Counted from the stretch's first letter, positions 15,476 through 24,956 are shown. The stretch: 64,000 nucleotides of DNA from Pseudarthrobacter sp. NamE5 (GCF_005796225.1 NZ_VAHO01000009.1:62001-126000); one strand, 5' to 3'. Numbers and translations: made by a program. Notes: generated by a model not told the origin, from the sequence alone.

Positions 15476-18063
15476 GAACGGGCACTTTGTTCCGCCGGGG
15501 AAAGCGCGGTGTAGCACTGAACGCCGCGGCCGGCATCCTCGCCGCTTCCGTCCTGGGTTATGCCCCCGGCTGGGCCGTGATGGAGGCGCAGGACCCCGCG
15601 CCGGCGGTTCCGGCGGCAACGCCCGGCCCTGCCGCTGCCGCCGCACCCGCCCCTGGGGCGGAGAACGCAGGGCTGAAGGACGCGGGCCTTTCCGACGCCC
15701 TCCTGCGGGACTTGCGCCTGACCCCTGAGCAGTTCATTGCGGCAGGGGAACTGGGCAGCCGGGCTGCAGCTGCCGCAAGCCATTTGCGCGGCGTCCCCGG
15801 CTATATAGGCATCCGGCTCCAGGACAACAGAATCATCGTCAGTGGCACGGGAGCCGAGCTCTACCTGGCCGTCGACCGGCTGTCCCGCACCATAGCCGAC
15901 GTCTCCATCGAAGCGCCCGCCACCGCAGGGCCGGAGCCCGCACCCAGTGCGGCTCCAGCGCCAACCGTCCCTGCAGCGGAACCAAGCGCTGCCGCGTTCG
16001 CCGGCGCCCCGCCGTCGGCCGCCCCAAGATCCCAACTTGCCGTGAGCGTGGAACAGCTGTTCCAGGCCTACCTGAGCGAGGTCGGAACCGCTGGGCTGCA
16101 GGCAGTGGTCGCCTCGGGCGGCAAATTCGTCATCCGGACGGGGAGTATTGCAGCGGAGTCAACGTTGGCGCGCGAAACGCCCGCCAACCCGCCTGGCGAG
16201 CTGGCCACCACTGCCGCCCCCGGGAAGATCTCGCCATCGGAATTCGTCTCCAGGTACGCGAACGTAGTGCTCGACGGCGGCTCGCCCCTGAGGCCTGAGG
16301 CGGACGTCCCCGGCGGGGTGGGCTACCAGACGGACAACCGCGCCATCTGCTCCACAGGGTTTTCCGCGTTTGATCCCTCGGGCCTGCCTGCAGTCTTCAC
16401 TGCAGGGCACTGTACCGATGACGGCACAGCCACCAACGCCGAGCTGTTGCTTCAGGGCACGCCCGCCGGGCCTTTGGGTGCCTTCCAGTTCAGCCAGCTG
16501 GGCGGGCCCGGCAACTCGAGAGTGCTGAACCCCAACATCTCCACGGACCAGAACGGTGTGGCAGTTACGGACCCCGGCAATGTGGGAACCGACATCGCGG
16601 TGATCGGTGCACTCCGCCCTGACGTGGATCCCCTGCCAGCTGCCACCACCTATGGCGACGCGCGGCAGCCCGGGCCGGATGTCAAAATCATCGGCACTGC
16701 CACCCCCGTAGTGGGCATGGAGGTCTGCCGTTCCGGGTGGAGAACGGGCTGGTCCTGCGGAACCGTGAGCGCCGTGGGGATTTTCCTGTTGGGAGGACCC
16801 ACCTATCCCGCTAACCCTGCCGATGTGCGAGCCTTCAACGGTTTCCTGTCCTACGACGTGCAATCGAGCGGTGGTGACTCCGGCGGTCCGTGGATCAGCG
16901 GAAATTATGCGGTGGGGACGCACAGTGCTGGTGACGCCCCCGGGCCCAACGAACCAGAGCCCCTGAACTTCGCCGTGGCGGCCACCCTGGAATCATCCCT
17001 GGAGGTGCTGCCCGGCTACCAGCTGGAGCTCTTCCTCAACAAGCCCGAACTCGTGCCCCCTGCGGATAAGACAGCCAGGGCCGGTACCAGCATCACGGGC
17101 CGGGTTGCGGCCGCCCCTGCCTCCGCCGTGGCCCCGGGGTCCCGGGTGCGGATCGCCCACGCCGGCCGGCCGCCATTCGACATTGCCGTGGACGGGTCTG
17201 GCAGTTGGTCGTTCACCGCGCCGGAAGCGCCTGGCACGTTCACTTTTACGGCTGAAACCGTAAATGGTTTCAGCCGCTCTGGTGCCGTGTCGCTGGGCAT
17301 CGTCATCGCACCGTCGTTCCTTCCCGCGCCGGCCTTCACCACACCGGCCAACCAACCGATGCCGGACTTGAAGACCGTCGAAGGAACGGGAACGCCCCGC
17401 GCCACCGTGACACTCTCCGGTGACGCCGCGGGCTCGGCGCTGGTGGGGGATGACGGGCGCTGGTCAGTTTCGCTGCCGGCTCAGGTCCCGTACGGCAAGG
17501 TGAACGTCACGGCGGTACAGTCCTATCCCGGCCTTCCGGACAGCCCGGCCACCACGGCAACCTTCGCCGTCATGCCACCACCGCCGGCCGTTACCAGCCT
17601 TTCCCACGGACAGCACCTCAAGCAGGACGGCCCGCCGGCAGCCATAGCGGGAAGCGGACTGAACGGCGCGGAGGTGACGGTGTCGATTGACGGGAAGCCG
17701 CTCTCCGCCGCAACGGTTGGCGCCGCACAGGGATCCCGTTCCGTGGCTCTCGTCCTGGCGCCTTTGGTGCTGGTCAACGGTGGCATTTGGCAGGTTCCGT
17801 TCCCCGCCGGGCTGGCAGTAGGCACCCACGATCTGTCGGTGACGCAGGCGGTGGGCGGCGTCGCGTCTGCCCCGGCGCACCTAACCTTCATTGTCGACGC
17901 CCCGCCGTCCGTCCTGCCGGCAGGGCACACCCGTGACGGCGGCCTCGCCGCCACTGGCGCCGCGGGGCTGGTCTCCGCAGTGGTCACAGCTGCGGCCGCG
18001 CTCGCCGTCGGGATCCTGCTGATGGTGCTGGTCCGCCACCGCAAGAAGCGTTCGCCACGGTAG
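15472..18063 (+). CDS. Large secreted S1 family serine protease with Ig-like tail and LAATG sorting signal
   Basis: 863 residues. An N-terminal signal peptide is followed by an alpha-lytic-protease-type pro-region (about 60-250) and a chymotrypsin-fold domain with catalytic H313 (FTAGHC), D374 (GTDIAVIG) and S470 (GGDSGGPW). About 300 residues of repeated Ig-like or bacterial adhesion modules follow. The end carries LAATG, a hydrophobic helix and RHRKKRSPR, matching an LAXTG-type (class E sortase) cell-wall sorting signal. It is probably a wall-anchored exoprotease. AAGGA precedes the start, which overlaps the phosphatase gene. Confidence 0.85.
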   Translation: MRTGTLFRRGKRGVALNAAAGILAASVLGYAPGWAVMEAQDPAPAVPAATPGPAAAAAPAPGAENAGLKDAGLSDALLRDLRLTPEQFIAAGELGSRAAAAASHLRGVPGYIGIRLQDNRIIVSGTGAELYLAVDRLSRTIADVSIEAPATAGPEPAPSAAPAPTVPAAEPSAAAFAGAPPSAAPRSQLAVSVEQLFQAYLSEVGTAGLQAVVASGGKFVIRTGSIAAESTLARETPANPPGELATTAAPGKISPSEFVSRYANVVLDGGSPLRPEADVPGGVGYQTDNRAICSTGFSAFDPSGLPAVFTAGHCTDDGTATNAELLLQGTPAGPLGAFQFSQLGGPGNSRVLNPNISTDQNGVAVTDPGNVGTDIAVIGALRPDVDPLPAATTYGDARQPGPDVKIIGTATPVVGMEVCRSGWRTGWSCGTVSAVGIFLLGGPTYPANPADVRAFNGFLSYDVQSSGGDSGGPWISGNYAVGTHSAGDAPGPNEPEPLNFAVAATLESSLEVLPGYQLELFLNKPELVPPADKTARAGTSITGRVAAAPASAVAPGSRVRIAHAGRPPFDIAVDGSGSWSFTAPEAPGTFTFTAETVNGFSRSGAVSLGIVIAPSFLPAPAFTTPANQPMPDLKTVEGTGTPRATVTLSGDAAGSALVGDDGRWSVSLPAQVPYGKVNVTAVQSYPGLPDSPATTATFAVMPPPPAVTSLSHGQHLKQDGPPAAIAGSGLNGAEVTVSIDGKPLSAATVGAAQGSRSVALVLAPLVLVNGGIWQVPFPAGLAVGTHDLSVTQAVGGVASAPAHLTFIVDAPPSVLPAGHTRDGGLAATGAAGLVSAVVTAAAALAVGILLMVLVRHRKKRSPR

Positions 18064-18066
18064 CAG

Positions 18067-18516
18067 CTACTTGTGGCGCCTCATCAGCAGGTTGGTGATG
18101 CGCAGGGTGCAGAGCCGCTGGCCGGCCTCGTTGGTGATGAGCACCTCGTGGGTGGTGATGGTGCCGCCCAGGTGGATCGGCGTGGCGGTTATGGTGACCT
18201 GCCCCTCCCGTGCCGAGCGGTGGTGGGTGGCGGAAACATCCACGCCCACCGCCGTCTTTCCCAGCCTGCTCGCATGGATGACCGCGGCCCAGGAACCCAC
18301 GGCTTCGCCGACCGCCAAAGATGCGCCCCCGTGCAGCAGACCGAAAGACTGCCTGTTCCCCTCCACAGGCATAGTTGCCACCACCCGCTCCACGGACTCC
18401 TCGAGGATTTGCACGCCCATCTTCTCGTCCAGTTCGCCGAGCGTGATCTTCCATAGTTCGTGATCGGTGACGGGGTGGGTTTCCGCGGCTGTCTCCTCGG
18501 GTGACGGGGTGGTCAT
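18067..18516 (-). CDS. PaaI-family hotdog-fold thioesterase
   Basis: 149 residues. The hotdog helix motif NRQSFGLLHGGASLAVGE, with VDVSATHHRSAREGQVT downstream, is typical of 1,4-dihydroxy-2-naphthoyl-CoA hydrolase/PaaI-like thioesterases. It hydrolyses an acyl- or aryl-CoA. The gene lies between the protease and paaZ, divergent from paaZ, and could recycle CoA in aromatic breakdown or act in menaquinone synthesis; the sequence alone does not decide. Confidence 0.82.
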   Translation of the reverse strand: MTTPSPEETAAETHPVTDHELWKITLGELDEKMGVQILEESVERVVATMPVEGNRQSFGLLHGGASLAVGEAVGSWAAVIHASRLGKTAVGVDVSATHHRSAREGQVTITATPIHLGGTITTHEVLITNEAGQRLCTLRITNLLMRRHK

Positions 18517-18608
18517 GTGCTCTCCTCATTGTGGCGGATTTGGCAGGGGCGCTTTCCAGTGTGCACCAGACTCCTAGTGTGCAGCGGGGCACATTCCTGT
18601 ATGGTAAA

Positions 18609-18634
18609 TATATTACCGAACGGACGGTCAGTAA
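18609..18634 (+). promoter_or_regulatory. PaaR-like operator upstream of paaZ
   Basis: A dyad of TTACCGAACGG and ACGGTCAGTAA-type halves spans 18613-18634, overlapping an AT-rich -10-like stretch (TATATT, 18609-18614). It is the best match in the window to the Corynebacterium PaaR consensus as I remember it (ACTNACCG…CGGTNAGT) and lies about 47 bases before the paaZ ATG. Confidence 0.65.
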
Positions 18635-18680
18635 TCATGGCCGCTCCTGTATGCCCCTTTGTTGGAAGGACCCGTCAACG

Positions 18681-20792
18681 ATGACCACCACTGCCACAGC
18701 TCCCCAGGCCACGGTTGACACCGTGGAGACAGTGCCCAGCTTCATCATGGATTCCTGGTGGACTCCCGACGCCGGGGCGTCAGCGTCAGCAATGCCCGTC
18801 CGGGATGCGAGCACGGGGCAGATCCTGGCGAAGGTAAGCACGGAGGGGCTGGACCTTGGCGCCGTTGTGGAGTACGGCCGGACCACCGGGCAAGCGGAAC
18901 TCGGCCGGCTGACCTTCCACCAGCGCGCACTCAAGCTCAAAGAGCTGGCGCAGTACCTTCACGCCCGGCGCGAGCACTTTTACACCTTCTCGGCGCAGAC
19001 GGGCGCCACCAAAGTGGACTCCATGATCGACATCGACGGCGGCATCGGCGTCCTCTTCACTTTCGGTTCCAAGGGCCGGCGCGAACTGCCCAACTCCCAG
19101 GTGGTGGTGGACGGGCCCATGGAGGTGCTCTCCAAGGACGGGTCCTTCGCCGGCGAGCACATCTACACCCGCATCCCCGGTGTTGCCGTACAGATCAACG
19201 CCTTTAACTTCCCGGTCTGGGGCATGCTGGAAAAGTTCGCCCCCGCCTTCATCGCAGGGGTTCCCACCATCGTGAAGCCTGCCACTCCCACCGGATACGT
19301 GGCTGCGGCCGTGGTCAAGGCCATTGTTGAGTCCAACATCCTCCCCAAGGGTTCGCTGCAGCTGATCTCCGGTTCAGTCCGAGGCCTGCTGGATGTCCTG
19401 GACTACCGTGACCTGGTGGCCTTTACCGGCTCGGCCTCCACCGCGCTGTCCCTGAAATCCCACCCGAATGTGGTGCAGGGCGGGGTGCGGTTCACTTCCG
19501 AGACCGACTCCCTCAACGCCGCCATCCTGGGCCCGGACGCCGTAGAGGGCACCCCGGAATTCGACGCCTTCGTGAAGTCCGTGGTCACCGAAATGACGGC
19601 CAAGGCCGGGCAGAAGTGCACCGCCATCCGCCGCGCCATTGTGCCGCAGGAGCTCGTCCCGGCGGTGTCCGCCGCCGTTGGCAAGCGCATCCAGGAGCGG
19701 ACAGTGCTGGGGGATCCGCGCGCCGACGGCGTGACCATGGGCGCGCTCGCCTCCGTGGAACAGCTTGAGGACGTGCGGGCAGCCGTGCAGTCCATGCTCG
19801 ACGCCGGAGGTGAGCTTGGGTACGGAACGCTGGATTCGCCGTCGGTCACCTCTGCGGATGGTTCCACCGGTGTGGTGGACGGCGGCGCATTCATGGCCCC
19901 GGTCCTGCTCACATGGCAGGACCCCGAGGCGGAGGAAGTCCACTCGCTGGAGGCGTTCGGCCCCGTTTCATCCGTGATCGGGTACAAGGACCTTCCCGAC
20001 GCCGTCCGGCTCGCCGCCAAGGGCAGCGGCTCCCTGGTGGCAACGGTCTGCACCAACGATCCCTCGGTGGCGCGGGAACTGGTCACGGGCATCGCCGCGC
20101 ACCACGGCCGCGTCCTGATGCTCAACCGCGAGGACGCCCGCAGCTCCACCGGCCACGGATCGCCCGTGCCGCACCTGGTCCATGGCGGTCCCGGCCGTGC
20201 CGGCGGCGGCGAAGAGCTGGGCGGGATCCGCTCCGTGATGCACCACATGCAGCGCACCGCCATCCAGGGTTCGCCGAACATGCTGACCGCCATCACGGGA
20301 ATCTGGCATGCCGGCGCGGACCGCAACTTCACGCTCGAGACCGAGGGGACGCACCCGTTCCGCAAGTCCCTGGAGGCGTTGCGGATTGGCGACGCCGTCC
20401 GGTCGGACCTGCGGCAGGTCACCCTCGAGGACATCACCGCATTCGCGAACTCCACCGGCGATACCTTCTACGCCCACACCAACCAGGAAGCGGCGGAAGC
20501 CAACCCGTTCTTCCCGGGCATCGTGGCGCATGGGTACCTCTTGCTGGCATGGGGCGCGGGACTCTTCGTGGAGCCTGCGCCGGGCCCGGTCCTGGCCAAC
20601 TACGGGCTGGAGAACCTGCGCTTCATTACCCCGGTGGCCGCGGGCGATTCGATCCGGGTGACCCTGACTGCCAAGAAGATCACCCCGCGCGAAACGGACG
20701 AGTACGGCGAAGTGGCCTGGGACGCGGTCCTCACCAACCAGAACGATGAGATCGTGGCCACCTACGACGTCCTCACTCTCGTGGAAAAGTAG
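18681..20792 (+). CDS. paaZ: PaaZ: oxepin-CoA hydrolase / 3-oxo-5,6-dehydrosuberyl-CoA semialdehyde dehydrogenase
   Basis: 703 residues from ATG 18681, GGAAGGA ten bases upstream. The N-terminal aldehyde dehydrogenase domain (about 1-520) has general base E274 in TSETDS and nucleophile C313 in GQKCTAIRR. The C-terminal MaoC-like domain (about 550-700) has D594 and H599 in GDTFYAH, with the spacing of the E. coli hydratase residues. PaaZ opens the oxepin ring of the CoA-bound phenylacetate epoxide and oxidises the resulting aldehyde, giving the substrate for the beta-oxidation-like genes at 10.9-13.8 kb. The paaABCDE oxygenase genes are not in the window. Confidence 0.92.
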   Translation: MTTTATAPQATVDTVETVPSFIMDSWWTPDAGASASAMPVRDASTGQILAKVSTEGLDLGAVVEYGRTTGQAELGRLTFHQRALKLKELAQYLHARREHFYTFSAQTGATKVDSMIDIDGGIGVLFTFGSKGRRELPNSQVVVDGPMEVLSKDGSFAGEHIYTRIPGVAVQINAFNFPVWGMLEKFAPAFIAGVPTIVKPATPTGYVAAAVVKAIVESNILPKGSLQLISGSVRGLLDVLDYRDLVAFTGSASTALSLKSHPNVVQGGVRFTSETDSLNAAILGPDAVEGTPEFDAFVKSVVTEMTAKAGQKCTAIRRAIVPQELVPAVSAAVGKRIQERTVLGDPRADGVTMGALASVEQLEDVRAAVQSMLDAGGELGYGTLDSPSVTSADGSTGVVDGGAFMAPVLLTWQDPEAEEVHSLEAFGPVSSVIGYKDLPDAVRLAAKGSGSLVATVCTNDPSVARELVTGIAAHHGRVLMLNREDARSSTGHGSPVPHLVHGGPGRAGGGEELGGIRSVMHHMQRTAIQGSPNMLTAITGIWHAGADRNFTLETEGTHPFRKSLEALRIGDAVRSDLRQVTLEDITAFANSTGDTFYAHTNQEAAEANPFFPGIVAHGYLLLAWGAGLFVEPAPGPVLANYGLENLRFITPVAAGDSIRVTLTAKKITPRETDEYGEVAWDAVLTNQNDEIVATYDVLTLVEK

Positions 20793-20882
20793 CCCCACCC
20801 CGGGATGCCCCATAACAGCGGGAAAAGGCACGGTCTTTTTGGCGGGCGGAAGCGTAAAATTCTGCCCGTAGGAGGTGGCCAC

Positions 20883-21290
20883 ATGAGCCTAAGAATGAAC
20901 ACAGCCACAACCGTCCTGCCAGTCGATGACGCAGCGCGGGCCCGGAGGTTTTACACCGAAAAACTCGGACTCCCGCACCGCGGCAGGGCAGACGACGGAA
21001 GCGAACTACTCGGCAGTGACGGCGGTCCCATGCTGCAGTTGATGCCGGTCTCCGACGGCAAGCACTCCGAACACACAGCCCTGAGCTTCGAGGTCACGGA
21101 CATTGAGAAGACCGTCCGGGACATGGAGGCAAGGGGCGTAAAGTTCCACGACTACGACCTGCCCCACCTAAAGACGGAGAACCACATCTGCACCACCAAT
21201 TCGGAGAAGTGCGCGTGGTTCATGGATACCGAGCACAACATCCTCTGCGTCCACGAGAAGCTCGGCGTTCAGGCCGAATACGAGCTCTAG
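20883..21290 (+). CDS. VOC family protein (glyoxalase/dioxygenase fold)
   Basis: 135 residues from ATG 20883 with AGGAGG (20870-20875) seven bases upstream. Typical VOC opening TVLPVDDAARARRFYTEKLGL and the strand pattern LLGSDGGPMLQLMP, ALSFEVTDIEKTVRDMEARGVKF, CAWFMDTEHNILCVHE. One glyoxalase-type module, probably a dimer that binds a metal. The substrate is unknown. TAAAAT at 20855-20860 is a likely -10 box. Terminated by the strong hairpin at 21311-21346. Confidence 0.83.
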   Translation: MSLRMNTATTVLPVDDAARARRFYTEKLGLPHRGRADDGSELLGSDGGPMLQLMPVSDGKHSEHTALSFEVTDIEKTVRDMEARGVKFHDYDLPHLKTENHICTTNSEKCAWFMDTEHNILCVHEKLGVQAEYEL

Positions 21291-21310
21291 TGCAGCGCCG
21301 TTAAACGGCA

Positions 21311-21346
21311 GCAGGGGCGCCCCGGGATAATCCGGGGCGCCCCTGC
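21311..21346. terminator. Strong bidirectional terminator hairpin
   Basis: A perfect 15-bp stem (GCAGGGGCGCCCCGG at 21311-21325, complement at 21332-21346) with a GATAAT loop, between the convergent VOC gene and the htrA operon. Confidence 0.85.
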
Positions 21347-21381
21347 TTGCCAGTATGGCCGGTGGTGGCCGGTCCGAAACG

Positions 21382-21687
21382 TCAGGACTCAGCGCCGCCG
21401 TGCAGGCCGTCGTCGCTGCTGTCATCCTCCGGGCCAGTCCCGCGTCCGCTGTCGCTCTGGTCGGAGAGGTCCATGTTGCCGCGGGCTTCCGCCATAGTGG
21501 GACCGCCCGAGGGGATGCTGTAGGTGTCCGGGCGGATGCCGTGGGCCTGTTCCTCGATCAGGGCCTGCTCTTCGCTGAAGCGGATCACGTTGGCCTCGTC
21601 GCCGGCGTCGCCGGGAATGTCCTCGCGGACCTGGGAGGGGTCCGGGACGATGAAGCCGGCATCCGGTTCTTCTTTGGGGTGGCTCAT
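21382..21687 (-). CDS. Small acidic, probably disordered protein
   Basis: 101 residues from ATG 21687 with AGGAAGG upstream. It is rich in Asp, Glu, Ser, Gly and Pro (for example PDPSQVREDIPGDAGDE) with no hydrophobic segment. I do not recognise a family. It starts 13 bases after the stop of the HtrA gene, in the same direction, so it is probably co-transcribed with that envelope-stress protease. Confidence 0.65.
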   Translation of the reverse strand: MSHPKEEPDAGFIVPDPSQVREDIPGDAGDEANVIRFSEEQALIEEQAHGIRPDTYSIPSGGPTMAEARGNMDLSDQSDSGRGTGPEDDSSDDGLHGGAES

Positions 21688-21700
21688 TTTTCTTACCTTC

Positions 21701-22849
21701 CTATCGGTTGTTTCCTGTTGGCCGGTCGATGAGGTCCGCCTTGAGGTCAAGGCTTTGGTCCTCCCGCTTGACCTTGAACGCCACGGTGTCACCGGGGTTG
21801 CGGTTGCGGAGTTCGGCCAGCAGCTTCTCCGGCGAGGCCAGTTCAGCGCCTTCCATGGACTCCAGCACGTCACCGGGCCGTATTCCGGCGCGTCCCGCCG
21901 GTCCGTCCTCGTCCACGGCCAGAACCACGACGCCGGTGCTGGCGTCGATGCCCAGCTGTTCGGCAATCTGCGCCGTCAGTTCGCCCGGTGTCAGGCCCAG
22001 GTAGGCGTGCTCGGCGGTGCCGTCCGCCAGCAATTCCTCGGCCACCTCCACTGCGGTGGCAGCGGGGATGGCAAAGCCGAGTGCCACGGCGCCGGCTGAC
22101 GGCGGGATGTACGCCTCGCTGATGCCGATGATCTCGCCGCGCATATTGATGACCGCGCCGCCGGAGTTGCCGGGGCTGATGGGGGCGTCGGTCTGGATCA
22201 GGTCCACGAGGGAAAGGCTGTTGGAGGCGGAGCCGGGAATGGAGCGGTGCAGTCCGGAGATGATCCCGGAAGTGGCGGTGTTTTCGAAGCCGAGCGGCGA
22301 ACCGAGCACCAGCGCACCCTCGCCCACCTGCGGAAGGGTGGTTTGGTAGACGGGCTTGGGCAGCCCGGTACGGTTGGCCTGGACCAGGGCAAGGTCGGTG
22401 ACGGGATCAGCGGCCCTGACGGTGCCCTCCACCCGCTGGCCGTCGGCGAAGGCGATCTCCACCCTGTCGTTGCCCCGGATCACGTGCTCGTTGGTAAGAA
22501 TGAGGCCGTCCTCGGAGTAGACCACGCCGCTGCCCAATCCGCCTTCGGTGAAGATGGTCACCACTGATGGTGCAAGGTTCTCCACCAGCCGGGGAATGTC
22601 GCCCGAGGCGGCCGGCGCCTGGGGTGCAGCGGTGCTGCCGGCCGTGCTGCCGGATGTGGCAGTGGAGGTGGCTCCGGCGGCGGAAGTCTCGGTGGCTTCC
22701 GGGGGAGGGGTACTGCCAGTGCAGGCAGTGAGCGCCAGGGAGGCTGCCAGGACCAGGCTTCCGGCCGCAGTGCGGACAGCGGCCCTGCGGGCTGCGGCAC
22801 TGCGGGCGGGGGCTGCACGGCGCAGTCCGCTGCTGGCGTTGGTGCTCAT
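21701..22849 (-). CDS. HtrA/DegP-like trypsin-PDZ serine protease (lipoprotein)
   Basis: 382 residues. A signal peptide ends in a lipobox (LTAC, C43), then a Ser/Thr/Ala/Pro linker. The protease domain has H122 (LTNEHVI), D152 (TDLALVQ) and S229 (SPGNSGGAV). One PDZ domain (about 275-370) carries YLGLTP and AGIRPGDVLESMEG. HtrA-type proteases degrade or refold damaged envelope proteins. A weak copy of the GTAAGCATGCTTAC-type motif (22909-22927) lies 60 bases upstream of the start, at the distance seen for other stress genes here. It leads a two-gene unit. Confidence 0.9.
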   Translation of the reverse strand: MSTNASSGLRRAAPARSAAARRAAVRTAAGSLVLAASLALTACTGSTPPPEATETSAAGATSTATSGSTAGSTAAPQAPAASGDIPRLVENLAPSVVTIFTEGGLGSGVVYSEDGLILTNEHVIRGNDRVEIAFADGQRVEGTVRAADPVTDLALVQANRTGLPKPVYQTTLPQVGEGALVLGSPLGFENTATSGIISGLHRSIPGSASNSLSLVDLIQTDAPISPGNSGGAVINMRGEIIGISEAYIPPSAGAVALGFAIPAATAVEVAEELLADGTAEHAYLGLTPGELTAQIAEQLGIDASTGVVVLAVDEDGPAGRAGIRPGDVLESMEGAELASPEKLLAELRNRNPGDTVAFKVKREDQSLDLKADLIDRPTGNNR

Positions 22850-22933
22850 GGGCGGGCCTCCTTCGGGTCCTGGCTGGTCCTACCACCGTAGCCGGGGATC
22901 CGCAGAAATACCAAGCACCCTTAGTATTTTGGC

Positions 22934-23560
22934 CTACGGCTTAGTGGAGTGCAGCCCTTCAAAGGCCATGGTGATCACGTCGTCGGCAAGCCGCTCCGGT
23001 GAAAGGGATCCGCCCGGCTTGTACCACTCCACAATCGAGTTGATCATGCCGAACAGCAGCCTTGTCACGGTCCGCGGGTCGATGTCCTGGCGCAGCGAGC
23101 CGTCGTCCCGGGCCGCGGAGATCAGCGCGGCCACCTTGTGGTCGAAGGTCCGCCGGCGTTCCAGCGCGTCCCGCTCGATCTCCGTGTTGCCCCGCAGGCG
23201 CAGGAGCAGCGTGACGAACGGCAGCCTGTCCACCAGTACGGCCACGGTCTGCCGGAGGACAAACTCCAGGCGCGCATCGGCGGCGCCGGACGTCGCCTCG
23301 GGCTGTTCAAGGATGGCCTCGAGCCCGCCCAGGGCGTGGTCGAGGGCGAGCTTGAGGAGGTCCCCTTTCGAGGGCACGTGGTGGTAGATGGCGGACTTTG
23401 AAATGCCCAGGTTGTCCGCGAGGATGCCCATGGACGTCGCGTCGTAGCCGTGCCGGTTGAAGACGTCGACGGCGATGCGCAGCACCGACTGTTGGTCGTA
23501 TCCGGGGCGGCCGCGTTTCGCGCCGTTGCCGGTGCTTGCTGTTTCAGTGGTGCTGGGCAT
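22934..23560 (-). CDS. paaR: TetR family repressor of phenylacetate genes (PaaR-like)
   Basis: 208 residues. The TetR N-terminal helix-turn-helix is clear: VLRIAVDVFNRHGYDATSMGILADNLGISKSAIYHHVPSKGDLLKLAL; the rest is a helical ligand domain. It is the last gene after paaI and paaK in the same direction. A PaaR-like operator lies 18 bases before its own start, and similar sites precede the other phenylacetate operons, so I infer a local repressor relieved by phenylacetyl-CoA. The inducer is inferred from characterised PaaR proteins. Confidence 0.82.
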   Translation of the reverse strand: MPSTTETASTGNGAKRGRPGYDQQSVLRIAVDVFNRHGYDATSMGILADNLGISKSAIYHHVPSKGDLLKLALDHALGGLEAILEQPEATSGAADARLEFVLRQTVAVLVDRLPFVTLLLRLRGNTEIERDALERRRTFDHKVAALISAARDDGSLRQDIDPRTVTRLLFGMINSIVEWYKPGGSLSPERLADDVITMAFEGLHSTKP

Positions 23561-23576
23561 GGACGTTAGTTTCTCA

Positions 23577-23591
23577 TGAACGGTCGGTCAG
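23577..23591 (-). promoter_or_regulatory. PaaR-like operator at the TetR gene (autoregulation)
   Basis: TGAACGGTCGGTCAG on the plus strand, CTGACCGACCGTTCA on the gene strand, 17-18 bases before the TetR start. It shares ACCGACCGTTC exactly with the site upstream of the thiolase operon. Confidence 0.6.
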
Positions 23592-23603
23592 CCGGTGCTC
23601 GTA

Positions 23604-24956
23604 CTACCCCTTGGGCCTCAGGTCGTAGATCCGGCGGAGTTTGCCGTTGGACCGCTCCAGCGAACCCGGCTCCACCACATCCACCTCGCAGGAAGACCCC
23701 ACGTGGATCTTGATCTGCTCCTTTAAGGTGCGTGCCGCCGTCGTGCTCTGCTCAGCGGTGACGCTGTCCCGGCGCTCGATCTTCACCGTCATCTGGTCCA
23801 TCCGCTGTCCCTCGGGCCGGGTCAGTTCGAGCTGGAAGTGCGGGCTGAGCTCGGGAATGCGCAGGGCAATTTCCTCAATCTGCGACGGGAACAGGTTCAC
23901 GCCCCGCAGGATGATCATGTCATCGCTGCGGCCCGTGATGCGCCCCATCCTGCGGTGGGCTGGACGGGCGCTGCCGGGGAGCAGGCGGGTGAGGTCCTTG
24001 GTGCGGTACCGGATGATCGGCAGCGCCTCCTTGGTCAGCGAGGTGAAGACGAGCTCGCCGTGTTCGCCGTCGCGCAGGACGTTCTCCTTGCCCACCACCG
24101 GGTTGAAGGGGTCGATGATTTCGGGCCGGAAGTGGTCCTCCCAGATGTGGCTGCCGTCCTGCGTCTCCACTGCCTCGCCGGCCACCCCCGGGCCCATCAC
24201 CTCGGAGAGCCCGTAGATATCGCAGGCCTTGAGGTTCATGGTGACTTCGAGTTCGTGGCGCATCTCCTGGGTCCACGGCTCGGCGCCCAGCACCGCGTAC
24301 TTCAGCGACGTCGAGGTGGGATCCATGCCCATGTGCGCCATGGCGTCGGCAATGGTGAGCAGGTAGGTGGGGGTGCACAGGATGGCGTCGGGCCTGAAGT
24401 CCTGGATCAGCTGGATCTGGCGTTCGGTCTGCCCGCCGGACATTGGGATCACGGTGCAGCCCAGGGCTTCGGCGCCGGCGTGCGCGCCCAGTCCGCCGGT
24501 GAACAGGCCGTAGCCGTAGGCGTTGTGGACCTTCATGCCGGGGCGGATGCCGGAGGCCCGGAAACAGCGGGCCACGAGCTTGGCCCAGTCGGCCAGGTCC
24601 TGCTTCGTGTAGCCGACCACGGTGGGCCGGCCGGTGGTGCCGGAGCTGGCGTGGACGCGGGCCACCTCGTTCTGCGGCACGGCGAACATGCCGAACGGGT
24701 ACTCCTGGCGCAGGTCTTCCTTGGTAGTGAAGGGGAAGTTGCCCAGGTCGTCCAGTTCGCGCAGGTCGCCGGGGCGGACGCCGGCTTCGTCGAATTTGCG
24801 CTTGTACAGCGGCACGCGCTCGTAGGCGTACGCAACGGTGTGCTGCAGGCGGCTGAGCTGGAGGGCCTCGAGCTCGTCGCGGGAGATGGTCTCCTCGCGG
24901 TCAAGGCCGGCATCGGCTGGTGCGGCGGCGGGGGTTTCGGGGGCATGCAGGGTCAT
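23604..24956 (-). CDS. paaK: Phenylacetate-CoA ligase PaaK
   Basis: 450 residues. Adenylate-forming enzyme with the P-loop-like HASSGTTGRPTVVGYT, the LSEVMGPGVA motif, the YRTKDLTRLL segment and a C-terminal lid with GRSDDMIILRGVNLFP. The length and motifs are specific for PaaK, which makes phenylacetyl-CoA from phenylacetate, CoA and ATP in the first pathway step. The gene lies 6 bases downstream of paaI in the same operon. Confidence 0.93.
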   Translation of the reverse strand: MTLHAPETPAAAPADAGLDREETISRDELEALQLSRLQHTVAYAYERVPLYKRKFDEAGVRPGDLRELDDLGNFPFTTKEDLRQEYPFGMFAVPQNEVARVHASSGTTGRPTVVGYTKQDLADWAKLVARCFRASGIRPGMKVHNAYGYGLFTGGLGAHAGAEALGCTVIPMSGGQTERQIQLIQDFRPDAILCTPTYLLTIADAMAHMGMDPTSTSLKYAVLGAEPWTQEMRHELEVTMNLKACDIYGLSEVMGPGVAGEAVETQDGSHIWEDHFRPEIIDPFNPVVGKENVLRDGEHGELVFTSLTKEALPIIRYRTKDLTRLLPGSARPAHRRMGRITGRSDDMIILRGVNLFPSQIEEIALRIPELSPHFQLELTRPEGQRMDQMTVKIERRDSVTAEQSTTAARTLKEQIKIHVGSSCEVDVVEPGSLERSNGKLRRIYDLRPKG

